A program made the translations under genes and the position numbers. From positions 124,001 through 188,000 of the forward strand of contig CBDHDU010000002.1 in the NCBI GenBank assembly GCA_965261725.1: a DNA stretch of 64,000 nucleotides. Reading direction: 5' to 3'. Source of the DNA: CANDOC01 sp965261725. GTDB lineage: Bacteria > Pseudomonadota > Gammaproteobacteria > Pseudomonadales > Endozoicomonadaceae. Below, piece by piece: positions 17,975 to 27,099 of the stretch. The notes beneath the pieces were generated by a model. It worked only from the letters and a program-made list of their open reading frames with translations. It had not been told where the DNA came from and did not search any database. The first letter of the stretch is position 1. The number at the start of each line of letters is the position of its first letter.

Positions 17975-18460
17975 ATGAGTAAACCAGCCATAACAGATTT
18001 TATTTCCAGAAGCTGGCTGGCAGTGTTGCTGCTGGTTATCTCTGTTTCTGTTTCTGCAACAGGAAAGCGCGATATTTATACTGGCTGGTTCAGTGACAAA
18101 GCTGTCAGTGGCTACGATACGGTTGCTTTCTTTACCCAGAGAAAGCCTGTTAAAGGCTCCCCTGAGTTCAGTCATGAATGGAAGGATGTGATGTGGCTGT
18201 TTGCGACAGAAAAGCACCTCAACATGTTTCTTGAAGACCCGGACAGATACGCACCTCAATACGGTGGTTACTGCGCCTGGGCGGTAGCTGTTAAGGCTGA
18301 CAGAGCACCGGGTGACCCGAATTTCTGGAAAATAGTGAACGGCAAGCTGTATCTCAATTACGACCGTTCCGTGCAGGATAAATGGCTGAAAGATATTCCC
18401 GGTTTTATCAAGCAGGGCGATATCAATTGGCAAAATATGACCAAGGACAGGGAGAGCTAA
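17975..18460 (+). CDS. Exported YHS-domain protein
   Basis: A 161-residue protein, using the ATG at 17975 because a strong GGAGGGAG lies just upstream; the frame extends four codons further without support. The N-terminus is a signal peptide or anchor (SWLAVLLLVISVSVSATG). The mature part is a YHS domain: VSGYDTVAFF, KGSPEFSHEWKDVMWLFATEKHLNMF and YAPQYGGYCAWAV, then FWKIVNGKLYLNYD. YHS proteins of this form are periplasmic and suspected to bind metals; no enzymatic role is established. The stop is 3 nt before the DoxX-like gene, and the pair recurs in proteobacteria. Confidence 0.87.
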   Translation: MSKPAITDFISRSWLAVLLLVISVSVSATGKRDIYTGWFSDKAVSGYDTVAFFTQRKPVKGSPEFSHEWKDVMWLFATEKHLNMFLEDPDRYAPQYGGYCAWAVAVKADRAPGDPNFWKIVNGKLYLNYDRSVQDKWLKDIPGFIKQGDINWQNMTKDRES

Positions 18461-18463
18461 GCA

Positions 18464-18892
18464 ATGAATAACAAGGGAAAGTATATTATCTGGCTGCTGT
18501 CGCTGTATATCGCCTTTATCTTTATTCAGTCATTGTTTTTTAAGTTCTCCGGTGCAGCGGAAACCCAGCATATCTTTGGTGTATTAGGAAAATGGTCAGG
18601 TTTTGATTGGTTTGCCCAGTATGGCGCTTATGGCGTTGGGATTGCTGAACTGATTGCCTCATTACTGCTGTTTTCAGCACTAAGAATGTACGGCGCTGTT
18701 ATGGCGACGGGCATTATGGCTGGAGCCGTGTTTTTCCATCTGTTTACACCACTGGGTATTGAAATGCCTGAGTTCAACGAGCAGGGCAAAATTGTGGGTG
18801 ATGATGGTGGTTTGCTGTTTATCAACGCCTGCGCGGTGCTGATTGCGGCCTTTATTGTGTTTGTTGTTGAAGCGAAAAAACGCTTAGGCTGA
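18464..18892 (+). CDS. DoxX-like four-helix membrane protein
   Basis: A 142-residue inner-membrane protein with four hydrophobic segments (about 8-28, 50-70, 75-95, 115-137). A DoxX-type signature lies between them: QSLFFKFSGAAET, then GIAELIASLLLF and GAVFFHLFTPLGIEMP. It follows the YHS gene by 3 nt. Family members are linked to quinone or thiosulfate oxidation and to redox homeostasis, but this branch is uncharacterised. The likely role is a membrane partner of the YHS protein (inference from the conserved pair). Confidence 0.85.
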   Translation: MNNKGKYIIWLLSLYIAFIFIQSLFFKFSGAAETQHIFGVLGKWSGFDWFAQYGAYGVGIAELIASLLLFSALRMYGAVMATGIMAGAVFFHLFTPLGIEMPEFNEQGKIVGDDGGLLFINACAVLIAAFIVFVVEAKKRLG

Positions 18893-19140
18893 TTTGTCAC
18901 CTGACTACTTTCCAAATGTCATAAGGCTGTCATCTTTTTGCGCGTAGGATGATGGTGTTCCGGTAGTGAAGTATGCCTGCGGCAAGGTTTGGTTCAGGTC
19001 TTTAGCTCCAGATATTGCGGTATGGCATACAACGCCTTCATGTTAATGTTTTGTGTACCGGTGTTTTAGCTACAGCGTACCGGTTTCATAACAGAGCAGT
19101 GAAGGAAAAACTGCCGTTCATCATCATAAAGGGATTCACC

Positions 19141-20928
19141 ATGCCTACCGCTGATACCCCCTTTGTACTGCCTCGTCGTTTCGGTTTTGGCCTTGAACCA
19201 TTATTAGAGAAAATACTGGGTCTGGCCAAATTACAAAGCCTGTATAACACCGTTCCCAAAGGGCTCTCTACACCTGATTTTCTGGATATGACCCTGCGAA
19301 CGCTGGGAGTTGATTCTCATATTAGCCTGGGTAATTTAGAGCGCATTCCGGTTTCTGGTTCTCTGGTTGTCGTTGCCAATCATCCTTTTGGAGGTATCGA
19401 AGGTGTCGTGCTGGCCCAACAGCTAATGAGGCGGCGCCCGGATGTCCGGGTGCTGACCAACGAACTTCTGAAAAGAATACCGGAGCTGGATAGTATTTTT
19501 ATCGGGGTTGATGTTTTTAATGGTCCAGATTCCAAACGGCGCAACCGTCAGGCGGTTGAAGAAGCAACGGAGTGGGTAAAGAGTGGTGGGGCGCTGATTA
19601 TTTTTCCCGCCGGTGAAGTCTCAAGCCTTAAACCATCTCAGCGTTGTATCACTGATCCCCAGTGGCGGCAGACAGCTGCTCGTATTATTCGGCAGACACA
19701 GGCCCAGGTCTCTCCGGTTTTTATCGAAGGTTCCAATGGGTGGTCTTTTCAAATGCTTGGTTTGATGCATGAGCGGCTGCGTACTGTACGTTTGGCTCGT
19801 GAGTTACTAAACAAACAGGGGCAGATACTACGGCTGAGAATTGGTGAGTCTTTGCCCTCAAAAGAATTATCCCACCTTGGCTCTGCCAAAGAGCTAACCG
19901 AGTTTTTACGTCTGAATACCTACCTTCTCGCTGAAGCGCCTTTAGATGAACAGCGAAAGGCGCTGAAGCAACCGGAACAATCGACAGAAAATATAGCGGC
20001 AAGTTATCCACAGGAACTTTTAGTTCAGGAAGTCAGCGAATTACCAGCTGAATGCAAGTTAATGGAAAAGGGGGAGCTGGCTGTTTATTGTGTAGATTCA
20101 GGAAAAATTCCCCATATTCTTCATGAAATTGGTCGTCAGCGTGAAATCGCTTTTCGGGCTGTTGGTGAAGGCACGGGGTTAGCTCTCGATCTTGATCGTT
20201 ATGATCAGCATTACCTGCACCTTTTTCTCTGGAATCAGGAAAAGGGCGAGTTAGTTGGGGCTTATCGGTTAGGGCAGATTGATAGAGTATTGCAGGAGTA
20301 TGGCCTGAAAGGTATCTACTCCCGCAGCCTGTTCAAATATAACCGTGCTTTTCTCGACAAGTTGGGTTGTAGTCTGGAAATGGGTCGCTCTTTTGTCCGG
20401 CAGGAATATCAGCGCAGTATGACTGCTCTGCTGATGCTATGGCGGGGTATCGGCGCCTATGTTGTTGCCAATCCGCGTTACAGAGTGCTTTTTGGGCCTG
20501 TCAGTATCAGTGGTGACTACAGCGAAATATCCCGCCAGTTGATGGCAAGCTTCCTGCAAACTAATAATTATGATGCCGTGCTTGCAGCAATGGTTCGACC
20601 AACCTCACCACTGAAAAATAACAAGAAAAACCTCTGGTCTGAAAAAACACTACAAAGCCTGAATGATATTGAACGTTTGTCGTCACTGGTGCAGCGTGTT
20701 GAAGGTGATAAAGGCGTGCCAGTCTTGCTCAGACAATATCTGAAACTAAGCGGCGAACTGGCTGGTTTTAATGTTGACCCTGATTTCAATAATGCACTGG
20801 ACGGGCTGATTGTTGTTGATCTGATGAAAGTGGAAGAGCGTACTCTGAAAAAATATATGGGGGCAGAAGGTGCAGAGCAGTTTCGGCAGGTTCATCTTAA
20901 ATCGGGCACGAAACCGGCGGCGGCTTGA
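19141..20928 (+). CDS. Fused PlsC-type O-acyltransferase and GNAT-like N-acyltransferase (OlsF-like)
   Basis: A 595-residue protein from the ATG at 19141; the frame runs on upstream but without homology. The N-terminal domain (about 1-280) is a lysophospholipid/OlsA-type acyltransferase: NHPFGGIEG (variant of NHx4D, Glu in place of Asp), LLKRIPELDSIFIGVDV, and IIFPAGEVSS. The C-terminal domain (about 300-560) resembles OlsB-type acyl-ACP-dependent N-acyltransferases: GEGTGLALDLDRYDQHYLHL, GAYRLGQ, LEMGRSFVRQEYQ and LFGPVSISGDYS. Bifunctional fusions of this kind (OlsF in Serratia) make ornithine lipids, acylating an amino acid and then the lyso-lipid. The amino acid used here cannot be read from sequence. 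The alternative is a hemolysin-annotated paralogue with another substrate. Confidence 0.82.
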   Translation: MPTADTPFVLPRRFGFGLEPLLEKILGLAKLQSLYNTVPKGLSTPDFLDMTLRTLGVDSHISLGNLERIPVSGSLVVVANHPFGGIEGVVLAQQLMRRRPDVRVLTNELLKRIPELDSIFIGVDVFNGPDSKRRNRQAVEEATEWVKSGGALIIFPAGEVSSLKPSQRCITDPQWRQTAARIIRQTQAQVSPVFIEGSNGWSFQMLGLMHERLRTVRLARELLNKQGQILRLRIGESLPSKELSHLGSAKELTEFLRLNTYLLAEAPLDEQRKALKQPEQSTENIAASYPQELLVQEVSELPAECKLMEKGELAVYCVDSGKIPHILHEIGRQREIAFRAVGEGTGLALDLDRYDQHYLHLFLWNQEKGELVGAYRLGQIDRVLQEYGLKGIYSRSLFKYNRAFLDKLGCSLEMGRSFVRQEYQRSMTALLMLWRGIGAYVVANPRYRVLFGPVSISGDYSEISRQLMASFLQTNNYDAVLAAMVRPTSPLKNNKKNLWSEKTLQSLNDIERLSSLVQRVEGDKGVPVLLRQYLKLSGELAGFNVDPDFNNALDGLIVVDLMKVEERTLKKYMGAEGAEQFRQVHLKSGTKPAAA

Positions 20929-20936
20929 ATATCAGA

Positions 20937-21458
20937 TCAGGCTTCCTGCATTTGATAATGGCGGGTAGCCGGGGCGATACCGGTCTGTTCCGGTATTGTA
21001 AATCCCATCTGAACCAGCATGGCGCGAAGCAGGGCAAGGTGATGGATGGTGTGACTTTGCAGGAACAGCAATTCCCTGACTAGTGTTGTTGACTGGCTGA
21101 TATCTGCATCGTCACTGTCGCAGTGAACTTTTACCTTAAGAGTGAGAGGTGGTGTGGCAATGCTGGGTTCACGTAGTGATGTCAGTGCGGTTAGTTCTTG
21201 TTGCAGGGCATCAAGTGCATAGGTGCGGTCTGTTTCCAGCAGGGATTGGCGAGAGCGGTTGTCGTAACAGATATTGCCCTGTTGAAGACCGGTAAACAGG
21301 TTCTGATAATGCTGGATAATATGACGGCAGTGCATGCCGGGCGTTCCCTGAAAGGGGGCTGTTTTTGCTGTAAATTCACTGTCGTCGATAATTTCCAGCA
21401 CGGCTTTGAGTTCACCAAGTGCCCGTTGGTTACCTTCAATTGCTATATATCGTTGCAT
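20937..21458 (-). CDS. DinB-superfamily protein
   Basis: A 173-residue predicted four-helix protein. The ATG at 21458 has AAAGG 6 nt upstream and is preferred to the longer frame reaching 21506. Histidine motifs at the usual metal-site places of the DinB/YfiT fold are GMHCRHIIQHY in the first half and HTIHHLAL in the second. DinB-fold proteins bind divalent metals and are often thiol-dependent transferases or hydrolases, but many are uncharacterised. It follows the TetR genes by 93 nt on the same strand and may be the distal gene of the agmatine unit or independent; it converges on the acyltransferase gene with 8 nt between stops. Confidence 0.72.
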   Translation of the reverse strand: MQRYIAIEGNQRALGELKAVLEIIDDSEFTAKTAPFQGTPGMHCRHIIQHYQNLFTGLQQGNICYDNRSRQSLLETDRTYALDALQQELTALTSLREPSIATPPLTLKVKVHCDSDDADISQSTTLVRELLFLQSHTIHHLALLRAMLVQMGFTIPEQTGIAPATRHYQMQEA

Positions 21459-21551
21459 TAACCTTTCGCCAGCTATCCTTGCCTTATATCCAGTGTTACA
21501 TATCAACCTGATAGATAAAAGCAGTCTTGCTGGTGACTTGGCAGTGTAACT

Positions 21552-22217
21552 CTATGCCCTCAGCATTTGCTCAGGGAGGTAAAGGTTCAGATACGCCTGT
21601 GCGGCGCGCAGCCCTCCCTGTGCCAACGTATCTGTAATATTTCCATGTTCCTGATGAGAGATAGAATACACCTTGTCAGCTATCTGCAGGGCAATGGCAA
21701 AAATATTGTACTCCTGCGGCAATGGTGGCAGCTGGAAAAACTGTTGATGGTGTTCGTGAATACGGTTACCCAGCTTGTTATCGTGCTCGTAGTCAGCATG
21801 ACGAATGGTGCTGATAACATGCTGTCCCAGAATCAGATCCCGTACATATTTGTGTTCCCGGTAAAAGGTAACGAGCCGGCTCTGTAACTGGCTGAAGATA
21901 TCTTTCCAGTGCTGAATATTTTCTGCCTGTAATGGCTGGTCGACGATAGCATCGAATTCGGCAAATATTTCCTCAACCAGTGCACTGAAAAGCACATCAG
22001 TTTTAGGGAAAAAATGGTAAACGGAAGAGGGTGGAATACCTGACTTTTCGGCTACCTGATAAAGTGATAATTCGCTGGTGGACGTTGTTTCCAGCAGAGA
22101 GCGGGTTGCCTCCATAATAATACGGCGACGCTCCAGCCCTCTAACCTGCTGCTTTCGGGTTGCACGCTTGGTTTTACCCGCTGCAGTTTTTTCAGATAGT
22201 GTCGTAACTTCACTCAT
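21552..22217 (-). CDS. TetR-family regulator (paralogue 1) of the agmatine locus
   Basis: A 221-residue regulator from the ATG at 22217; the frame extends to a TTG at 22241 with no ribosome-binding support. A Lys/Arg-rich N-terminus leads into the TetR helix-turn-helix (RRRIIMEATRSLLE, LSLYQVAEKSGIPPSSVYHFFP). The ligand domain ends in LPPLPQEYNIFAIALQIADKVY and YLNLYLPEQ, shared almost word for word with the neighbouring regulator, so the two are tandem paralogues. In Pseudomonas aeruginosa the TetR protein AguR represses agmatine genes and is released by agmatine or N-carbamoylputrescine. By analogy this one, or both, should control the transport/deiminase operon (inference). Confidence 0.85.
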   Translation of the reverse strand: MSEVTTLSEKTAAGKTKRATRKQQVRGLERRRIIMEATRSLLETTSTSELSLYQVAEKSGIPPSSVYHFFPKTDVLFSALVEEIFAEFDAIVDQPLQAENIQHWKDIFSQLQSRLVTFYREHKYVRDLILGQHVISTIRHADYEHDNKLGNRIHEHHQQFFQLPPLPQEYNIFAIALQIADKVYSISHQEHGNITDTLAQGGLRAAQAYLNLYLPEQMLRA

Positions 22218-22253
22218 ACCGACAGATTTACCACTGATCAAATCAAAGCGGGG

Positions 22254-22958
22254 CTATTGTCCTTGAGCCAGTCCCCCGTTGTCTACGTTTTTACGTTGTA
22301 ACTGTTCCGGAAGATAAATGCTCAGATAAGACCGCGCTGCTCGCCAGCCTTCCTGTGCCATTGTGGGGGTTATATTCCCATACTGCTGGTGAGACATGGC
22401 ATAAACTTTATCGGCTATTTGAAGGGCAATGGCAAAAATATTGTAGGTTTGAGGCAGGGGCGGTAATTCAAAAAACTGGCAGTATATCATCTCAATTCGC
22501 CGCCCCATCTGCTCATCGTGTTGATGATCCGCGGCAAGAATATCGCTATGCAGGTGTTGTCCCAGAATCAGGGCGCGAGCCATGGAGTGCTCTTGATAGT
22601 AACGCTGCATCCGGCTTTCAAGGATAAAACCGATATCGCTCCAGTGGGTAATTTGTTCTGCCGGGACAGGTTCTTCGACACAGGCATCGAACGCATCGAA
22701 TGCTTCTTCGGCGAGTGCCTGCAGCAGGTACTCCATTTTTGGAAAGAAGTGATAAAGCGATGAAGGCGGTATTTCCGCCTTACGGGCAACATCGTACAGT
22801 GAAAGGCTGGGAATGGATTCTGATGTGACCAGTTCTTTGCCTGCCGCCAGAATTTTTCGGCGCCGTTCCAGGCTACGAGCCTGGTGACGTCGCCCTTTGG
22901 TAATCGGCGTTATTGTTTCCGTATCCGTTTCGATGTTTTCAGCTGGCAATGCACTCAT
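22254..22958 (-). CDS. TetR-family regulator (paralogue 2) of the agmatine locus
   Basis: A 234-residue TetR regulator, ATG at 22958, overlapping the transporter 3' end by 20 nt, so probably co-translated. The helix-turn-helix is ERRRKILAAGKELV and LSLYDVARKAEIPPSSLYHFFP. The C-terminal domain shares YNIFAIALQIADKVY, the SHQ-x-GNIT segment and YLPEQ with the second TetR 36 nt downstream. The N-terminus is acidic (ENIETDTETIT), unlike the basic N-terminus of its paralogue, and may tune DNA affinity or heterodimer formation (inference). The expected ligand is a polyamine-pathway intermediate, from gene context only. Confidence 0.85.
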   Translation of the reverse strand: MSALPAENIETDTETITPITKGRRHQARSLERRRKILAAGKELVTSESIPSLSLYDVARKAEIPPSSLYHFFPKMEYLLQALAEEAFDAFDACVEEPVPAEQITHWSDIGFILESRMQRYYQEHSMARALILGQHLHSDILAADHQHDEQMGRRIEMIYCQFFELPPLPQTYNIFAIALQIADKVYAMSHQQYGNITPTMAQEGWRAARSYLSIYLPEQLQRKNVDNGGLAQGQ

Positions 22959-24330
22959 TTAATTTCTCCTTAAGCTGTGCCGGGTTGCGTTGGCATATCC
23001 ATTCGCCAATGCAAATCACTACGCTGAGTCCGGTCAGTGTAGAAAAGGTATGCACAGGATCAAAAGTGCCGGGTGGTATGATGAAAAATACAATGGCCTG
23101 TGCTGTGAACAGCAGTGGCAGGAAAACGATAAGACGGGTTACCCAGCGGTTGCCGGGAATTATCCAGCCATCATGACGTGCGGGTTCTTGTTTTTTTAGT
23201 ACCAGATAAGCCGGGAAGAGTAACAGGTAGGGCAATAAAAATATGAGGTTGGCAAAGGAGAACAGTGACCAATAGAGTGCTTCGGCAGACTGAGTCATCA
23301 GTCCGTAAGCGATAATTGCTGTAGAAGATACAAGACCACTTAGAACGCTGGCACCGACAGGTGTCTTAAAGCGTTCATGTTCAATTCCGAAAATCGCGGG
23401 CATCTCATCATCGTGTGCGGCTTCTGCAGCGGCACGATTGGAACCGATACTCCAGGTGACGATGTTGGTCATAAAGCTGAGCATAATCAGCAGCCCGATA
23501 GCCATCACCAGAATATCACTGTAAGGCAGAGGCGCCAGCAGGTGCTCAAAGGTTTTCAGTAGACCGGAAATCAACCCGATTTCTTCAACGGGGAGCGCGA
23601 CCAGCATGCCGAAAACAGCGAACAGATAAAGCGCCGTAATAACGACTCCAGCTAATAACAGGGCGATAGGAAGATCTTTGCCGGGATTTTCCATTTCATC
23701 TCCGGCGCAACAGGCCAGATCGAAGCCCATCAAAGAAAAGATAATAACCGGGAAGAATTTCAGCCCTTCATCCCAGCGGGGCATTAACGTTGTCAGATTA
23801 ATCGGGTTAGCGATACCGTCATTGATAGCAGTAATAACGCCGCCAATACCCAGAAATAATACAACCAGTATTTTGCAGCAGGCACCGATATTAGGAATCC
23901 ATTTGCCAATATCGAGTGATAAGCAGCAGATAGCAACAGCCAGCCAGGTAGCGGCTAGTGCAAAGACGATTTGAAATAGCAGTGGCATATCAGGCCAGAA
24001 CAACTGCGCAAAAACACCTGCCATCAGAATAAATGCAGCCGGCATCCACAGTGCAACATTGACCCAGTAAAGCCAGCTGGTTCGTGCAGCCCAGCGTTTG
24101 CCGAAAGCTTGTTTGACCCAGTGAACAATACCGCCCTGAGATGGGTGACAGGTTCCCAGCTCAACGCTTACCAGGGCATAGGGAATAGCAAAGCAGATAA
24201 ATGAGAGAACCCACCAGGTCAGAGACTGAACTCCGATCGCCGCTGCGGCCGCCAGACCGTCAATGGTCAGGATGGCACTGATTGTAAACAGTGTAATATC
24301 ACGGCGGTTCAGGCGTCGAGACAGGCTCAT
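22939..24330 (-). CDS. APC-family amino acid/polyamine transporter (paralogue 2)
   Basis: A 463-residue transporter with about 12 membrane segments. The ATG at 24330 is chosen because it gives exactly the same length (463) and N-terminal alignment as the paralogue at 25555-26946 and leaves an intergenic hairpin outside the coding sequence. Family marks are SITWW-like LTWWVLSFICFAIPYALVS near TM2, ELGTCHPSQGGIVHWVKQAFG, SLMGFDLACCAGDEMENPGKD at TM6, and the conserved LPVEEIGLISG. Family members exchange or import agmatine, putrescine or arginine. Lying between the deiminase and regulator genes, it is probably a second agmatine/putrescine carrier. Specificity is inferred. Confidence 0.86.
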   Translation of the reverse strand: MSLSRRLNRRDITLFTISAILTIDGLAAAAAIGVQSLTWWVLSFICFAIPYALVSVELGTCHPSQGGIVHWVKQAFGKRWAARTSWLYWVNVALWMPAAFILMAGVFAQLFWPDMPLLFQIVFALAATWLAVAICCLSLDIGKWIPNIGACCKILVVLFLGIGGVITAINDGIANPINLTTLMPRWDEGLKFFPVIIFSLMGFDLACCAGDEMENPGKDLPIALLLAGVVITALYLFAVFGMLVALPVEEIGLISGLLKTFEHLLAPLPYSDILVMAIGLLIMLSFMTNIVTWSIGSNRAAAEAAHDDEMPAIFGIEHERFKTPVGASVLSGLVSSTAIIAYGLMTQSAEALYWSLFSFANLIFLLPYLLLFPAYLVLKKQEPARHDGWIIPGNRWVTRLIVFLPLLFTAQAIVFFIIPPGTFDPVHTFSTLTGLSVVICIGEWICQRNPAQLKEKLNECIAS

Positions 24331-24362
24331 GCAGGGCTCACTTGTTGTTAATTGTATAAAGT

Positions 24363-24388
24363 TGAGGCTGAGCAGCAACTCAGCCTCA
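24363..24388 (-). terminator. Hairpin between agmatine deiminase and second transporter genes
   Basis: A 10-bp stem TGAGGCTGAG / CTCAGCCTCA with a 6-nt loop. On the minus strand it is followed only by ACTTT, so it looks like a partial terminator or mRNA-stabilising hairpin rather than a full stop. It may set a lower level for the second transporter and regulators than for the deiminase. Confidence 0.55.
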
Positions 24389-24395
24389 TTTTGTA

Positions 24396-25487
24396 TTACA
24401 CCGCCGGAACCTGCTGGGTAATGCAGTGGATGTTACCACCGCCCAGCAATGTTTCGCGTGCTTCTACACCGATCACTTTGTAGTCGGGGAAGATATCCTG
24501 CAGCAGTGCTTTGGCTGCATCGTCATAAGCCGGGTCAAGCAGAGGCAGAATGATGTGCTTGTTGGTAATCAGGAAGTTGGCATAGGAACCTGCCAGACGT
24601 TCGCCTGCATTACGCTCCATACCTTCACAGGCATCAATACCACCGGCTTCGTCTTCACGGATGTAAAGCGGACCCGGGATATGCATCTTGTGAATCTTCA
24701 GCTGACGGCCTTTGGCATCGGTCGCTTCGCTCAGTACCTTGAAGGCTTCCTGAGAGATTTCATACTGGGGGTCGTTTTCGTCATCACACCAGGACAGAAT
24801 CACTTCACCAGGGCGGGCAACATGGATCAGGTTATCAACGTGACCATTGGTTTCGTCGTTGTACAGACCGCGGGGAATCCAGATAACTTTCTCGATGCTC
24901 AGGTGTTCTTTCAGTACTTCTTCAATTTCTTCCTTTGACAGGTCAGGGTTACGGCTTGGGTGCAGCAGGCATTCTTCAGTGGTGTAGAGGGTGCCTTCGC
25001 CATCTACGTGGATAGAACCGCCTTCCAGTACGATCGGTGCACGGTAGTGACCATCGTGATTGATTTCACAAATCTTGCGGGCTACCTGGTCGTCACGGTT
25101 CCAGGGGAAGTACAGACCATCTACCAATCCGCCCCAGGCGTTGAATTCCCAGTCAACACCACGACGTTCGCCTTTGTCGTTTACGACATAGCTTGGGCCG
25201 ATATCACGCATCCAGGAGTCGTCGGTACTCATCTCAATAACACGGATATGTTCCGGTAGCTGATTGCGGGCATTATCATACTGCGCAGCAGAGACGGCCA
25301 TGGTGACCGGGGTCACGTCAGCGATAGCTTTAGCGACGTTTACAAATACATCCTGAGCAGGCTTGCCACCGTAACGCCAGTTGTCGGTACGCTCCGGCCA
25401 TGCCATCCAGATTTCAGCGTGAGGTTCGTGCTCGCCAGGCATCCGAAAGCCGTCCTGACGTGGGGTTGTTGTGTATGAAGTTGCCAT
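24396..25487 (-). CDS. aguA: Agmatine deiminase
   Basis: A 363-residue agmatine iminohydrolase (EC 3.5.3.12), which converts agmatine to N-carbamoylputrescine and ammonia in the cytoplasm. It has the family blocks EIWMAWPERTDNWR, STDDSWMRDIGPSYVV, VLEGGSIHVDGEGTLYTTEECLL and NDETNGHVDNLIHVARPGEV. The C-terminal catalytic cysteine is C355 in LGGGNIHCITQQ. Full length for the family. It is the central enzyme of the locus, 67 nt downstream of a transporter gene. In this window N-carbamoylputrescine would go to the divergent carbamoyltransferase, not to an AguB-type amidohydrolase, which is absent here. Confidence 0.96.
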   Translation of the reverse strand: MATSYTTTPRQDGFRMPGEHEPHAEIWMAWPERTDNWRYGGKPAQDVFVNVAKAIADVTPVTMAVSAAQYDNARNQLPEHIRVIEMSTDDSWMRDIGPSYVVNDKGERRGVDWEFNAWGGLVDGLYFPWNRDDQVARKICEINHDGHYRAPIVLEGGSIHVDGEGTLYTTEECLLHPSRNPDLSKEEIEEVLKEHLSIEKVIWIPRGLYNDETNGHVDNLIHVARPGEVILSWCDDENDPQYEISQEAFKVLSEATDAKGRQLKIHKMHIPGPLYIREDEAGGIDACEGMERNAGERLAGSYANFLITNKHIILPLLDPAYDDAAKALLQDIFPDYKVIGVEARETLLGGGNIHCITQQVPAV

Positions 25488-25554
25488 GATGCTTTTCCTT
25501 TATTCGTATCTTTTGAGATGAGCGGAGCTTTCCGCCCATCAATTGTTTGAGAGC

Positions 25555-26946
25555 TTATGCGTTTGCTGTCTGCAGACGCTTAGTGGCTCGGGCCAGAATC
25601 CACTCACCAATACCAATGGTGATGATTACGCCCAGTGCTACCGGAATGGTGTATCCCCAGTCCACGATGCCGGCACCAATTTCAGGGAAGATGAACAGTA
25701 CGACTGCCTGAACAATAAAGAGGAAGCAGATAACACTCAGAGCGGTCTGGGTTTTCATGCCGCCGGGTACTTTATAAGGACGCTCAGCATCAGGGTCAGC
25801 AATACGCAGCTTCAGGTAAGCCGGGAACATGAACAGGTATGGCAGCAGGAAGATGCAGGAAGAAAAAGCAAAGATAGACCAGAACAGCTCATCGCTTTCA
25901 CCGGATGTCAGGCCGTACAGCAGAATAACGACGGTGGATACGATACCGGTAATAATGTTGGCACCAACGGGTGTCTTGTGAACAGGGTCTTCTTTAGCGA
26001 AAGCTTCTGGCAGTTCACCCGCCTGAGCTGCTTCCATTGCCGCACGGCTGGCACCCATGGTCCAGGTCGTCATGTTGGCGATAAAGGTCAGCAGCGCCAG
26101 AGAACCAATGCCGTATGTCATTGCCTGACCGAAGGCACCGTCACCAAACAGGGTGCGCAGGGTAGAGATAATACCGGCTACCAGACCAATTTCTTCTACT
26201 GGCAGTGCCATCAGGATACCGATAGTACCGAACACGTAGAGGCCGGTAACGATAACGGCAGAGATCAGGATAGACTTTGGAATATCACGACGTGGGTCTT
26301 TGATTTCATCACCCATGCAGGCAATCAGTTCAAAGCCCATCAGGTTAAAGATGATCACCGGCAGGAAGCCCAGACCGGAATCCAGAGAAGGCATCATGCT
26401 TTCAAAGGTAAATTCGTTGGCAACACCGTTTTGAGCGGCATACCAGAAACCACCGACACCCAGTACCGTGATAACAACAACCTTGAACAGTGCGCCCAGG
26501 TTAGTTACCCATACACCGGCGTCTACAGAGATGTTGCAGATCCAGATGCTCAGCCAGGTCAGGACAACACAGATAGCGATCTGCATCCACAGGCTCATAT
26601 CCGGGAAGAACATTTCTGCAAACATGCCGGCAAACATAATATATACGGCAGGCATCCAAAGACCGACGTTGACCCAGTAGAACCAGGTTGTACGCACAGC
26701 CCACTTAAAACCAAACGCTCTTTTTACCCAGTCGTAAATACCACCTTCACCGGGGTAAGTCGTACCCAGCTCGGAAGAAATCAGACCATAAGGAATAACG
26801 AAGAAGATAAGGGTGATTAACCACCAGGTAATAGAAGAAGGGCCGATGGAAGCACTGGCGGTAAGACCGTCCACAACCAGTACGGCACATACGCTGAACA
26901 GGGTAAGGCTTGATAGCCCCATCTTACCTGTTGTTTCTGTACTCAT
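25555..26946 (-). CDS. APC-family transporter, probable agmatine/putrescine exchanger (paralogue 1)
   Basis: A 463-residue APC-family carrier with about 12 membrane segments. Marks include SSITWWLITLIFFVIPYGLI, SELGTTYPGEGGIYDWVKRA, NLMGFELIACMGDEIKDPRRD and ALPVEEIGLVAG. It is first on the minus-strand unit, directly behind a promoter with an FNR-like box, and aguA follows. In the agmatine deiminase systems of Firmicutes an APC antiporter (AguD) exchanges agmatine for putrescine, giving net acid tolerance and energy. The same role is inferred here from order and family. A second copy with conserved motifs lies after aguA. Confidence 0.88.
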   Translation of the reverse strand: MSTETTGKMGLSSLTLFSVCAVLVVDGLTASASIGPSSITWWLITLIFFVIPYGLISSELGTTYPGEGGIYDWVKRAFGFKWAVRTTWFYWVNVGLWMPAVYIMFAGMFAEMFFPDMSLWMQIAICVVLTWLSIWICNISVDAGVWVTNLGALFKVVVITVLGVGGFWYAAQNGVANEFTFESMMPSLDSGLGFLPVIIFNLMGFELIACMGDEIKDPRRDIPKSILISAVIVTGLYVFGTIGILMALPVEEIGLVAGIISTLRTLFGDGAFGQAMTYGIGSLALLTFIANMTTWTMGASRAAMEAAQAGELPEAFAKEDPVHKTPVGANIITGIVSTVVILLYGLTSGESDELFWSIFAFSSCIFLLPYLFMFPAYLKLRIADPDAERPYKVPGGMKTQTALSVICFLFIVQAVVLFIFPEIGAGIVDWGYTIPVALGVIITIGIGEWILARATKRLQTANA

Positions 26947-27099
26947 TTATGTATCCCCAGTCAGAGTGACTTTTCAAGAAACGCTGGACTTCCGGCTGGT
27001 CGTTGACGGTTGTTATGTGTCGTTGCGCCAGATGTCGTTTTTCAAAAGCAGGCGGTAAAGGTTTTAAACTCGATTACTGTCTACTTTGATTTGAGATAC

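Noticed and set aside
24426..24938. 170-codon plus-strand frame opposite aguA
   Set aside because: aguA is unambiguous on the minus strand; this frame lacks start signals and homology.
25543..26820. Long plus-strand open frame opposite the first APC transporter
   Set aside because: Product is Gln/Asn/Asp/His-rich with no recognisable domain; the opposite strand encodes a clear 12-helix transporter, so it is a shadow of that gene.
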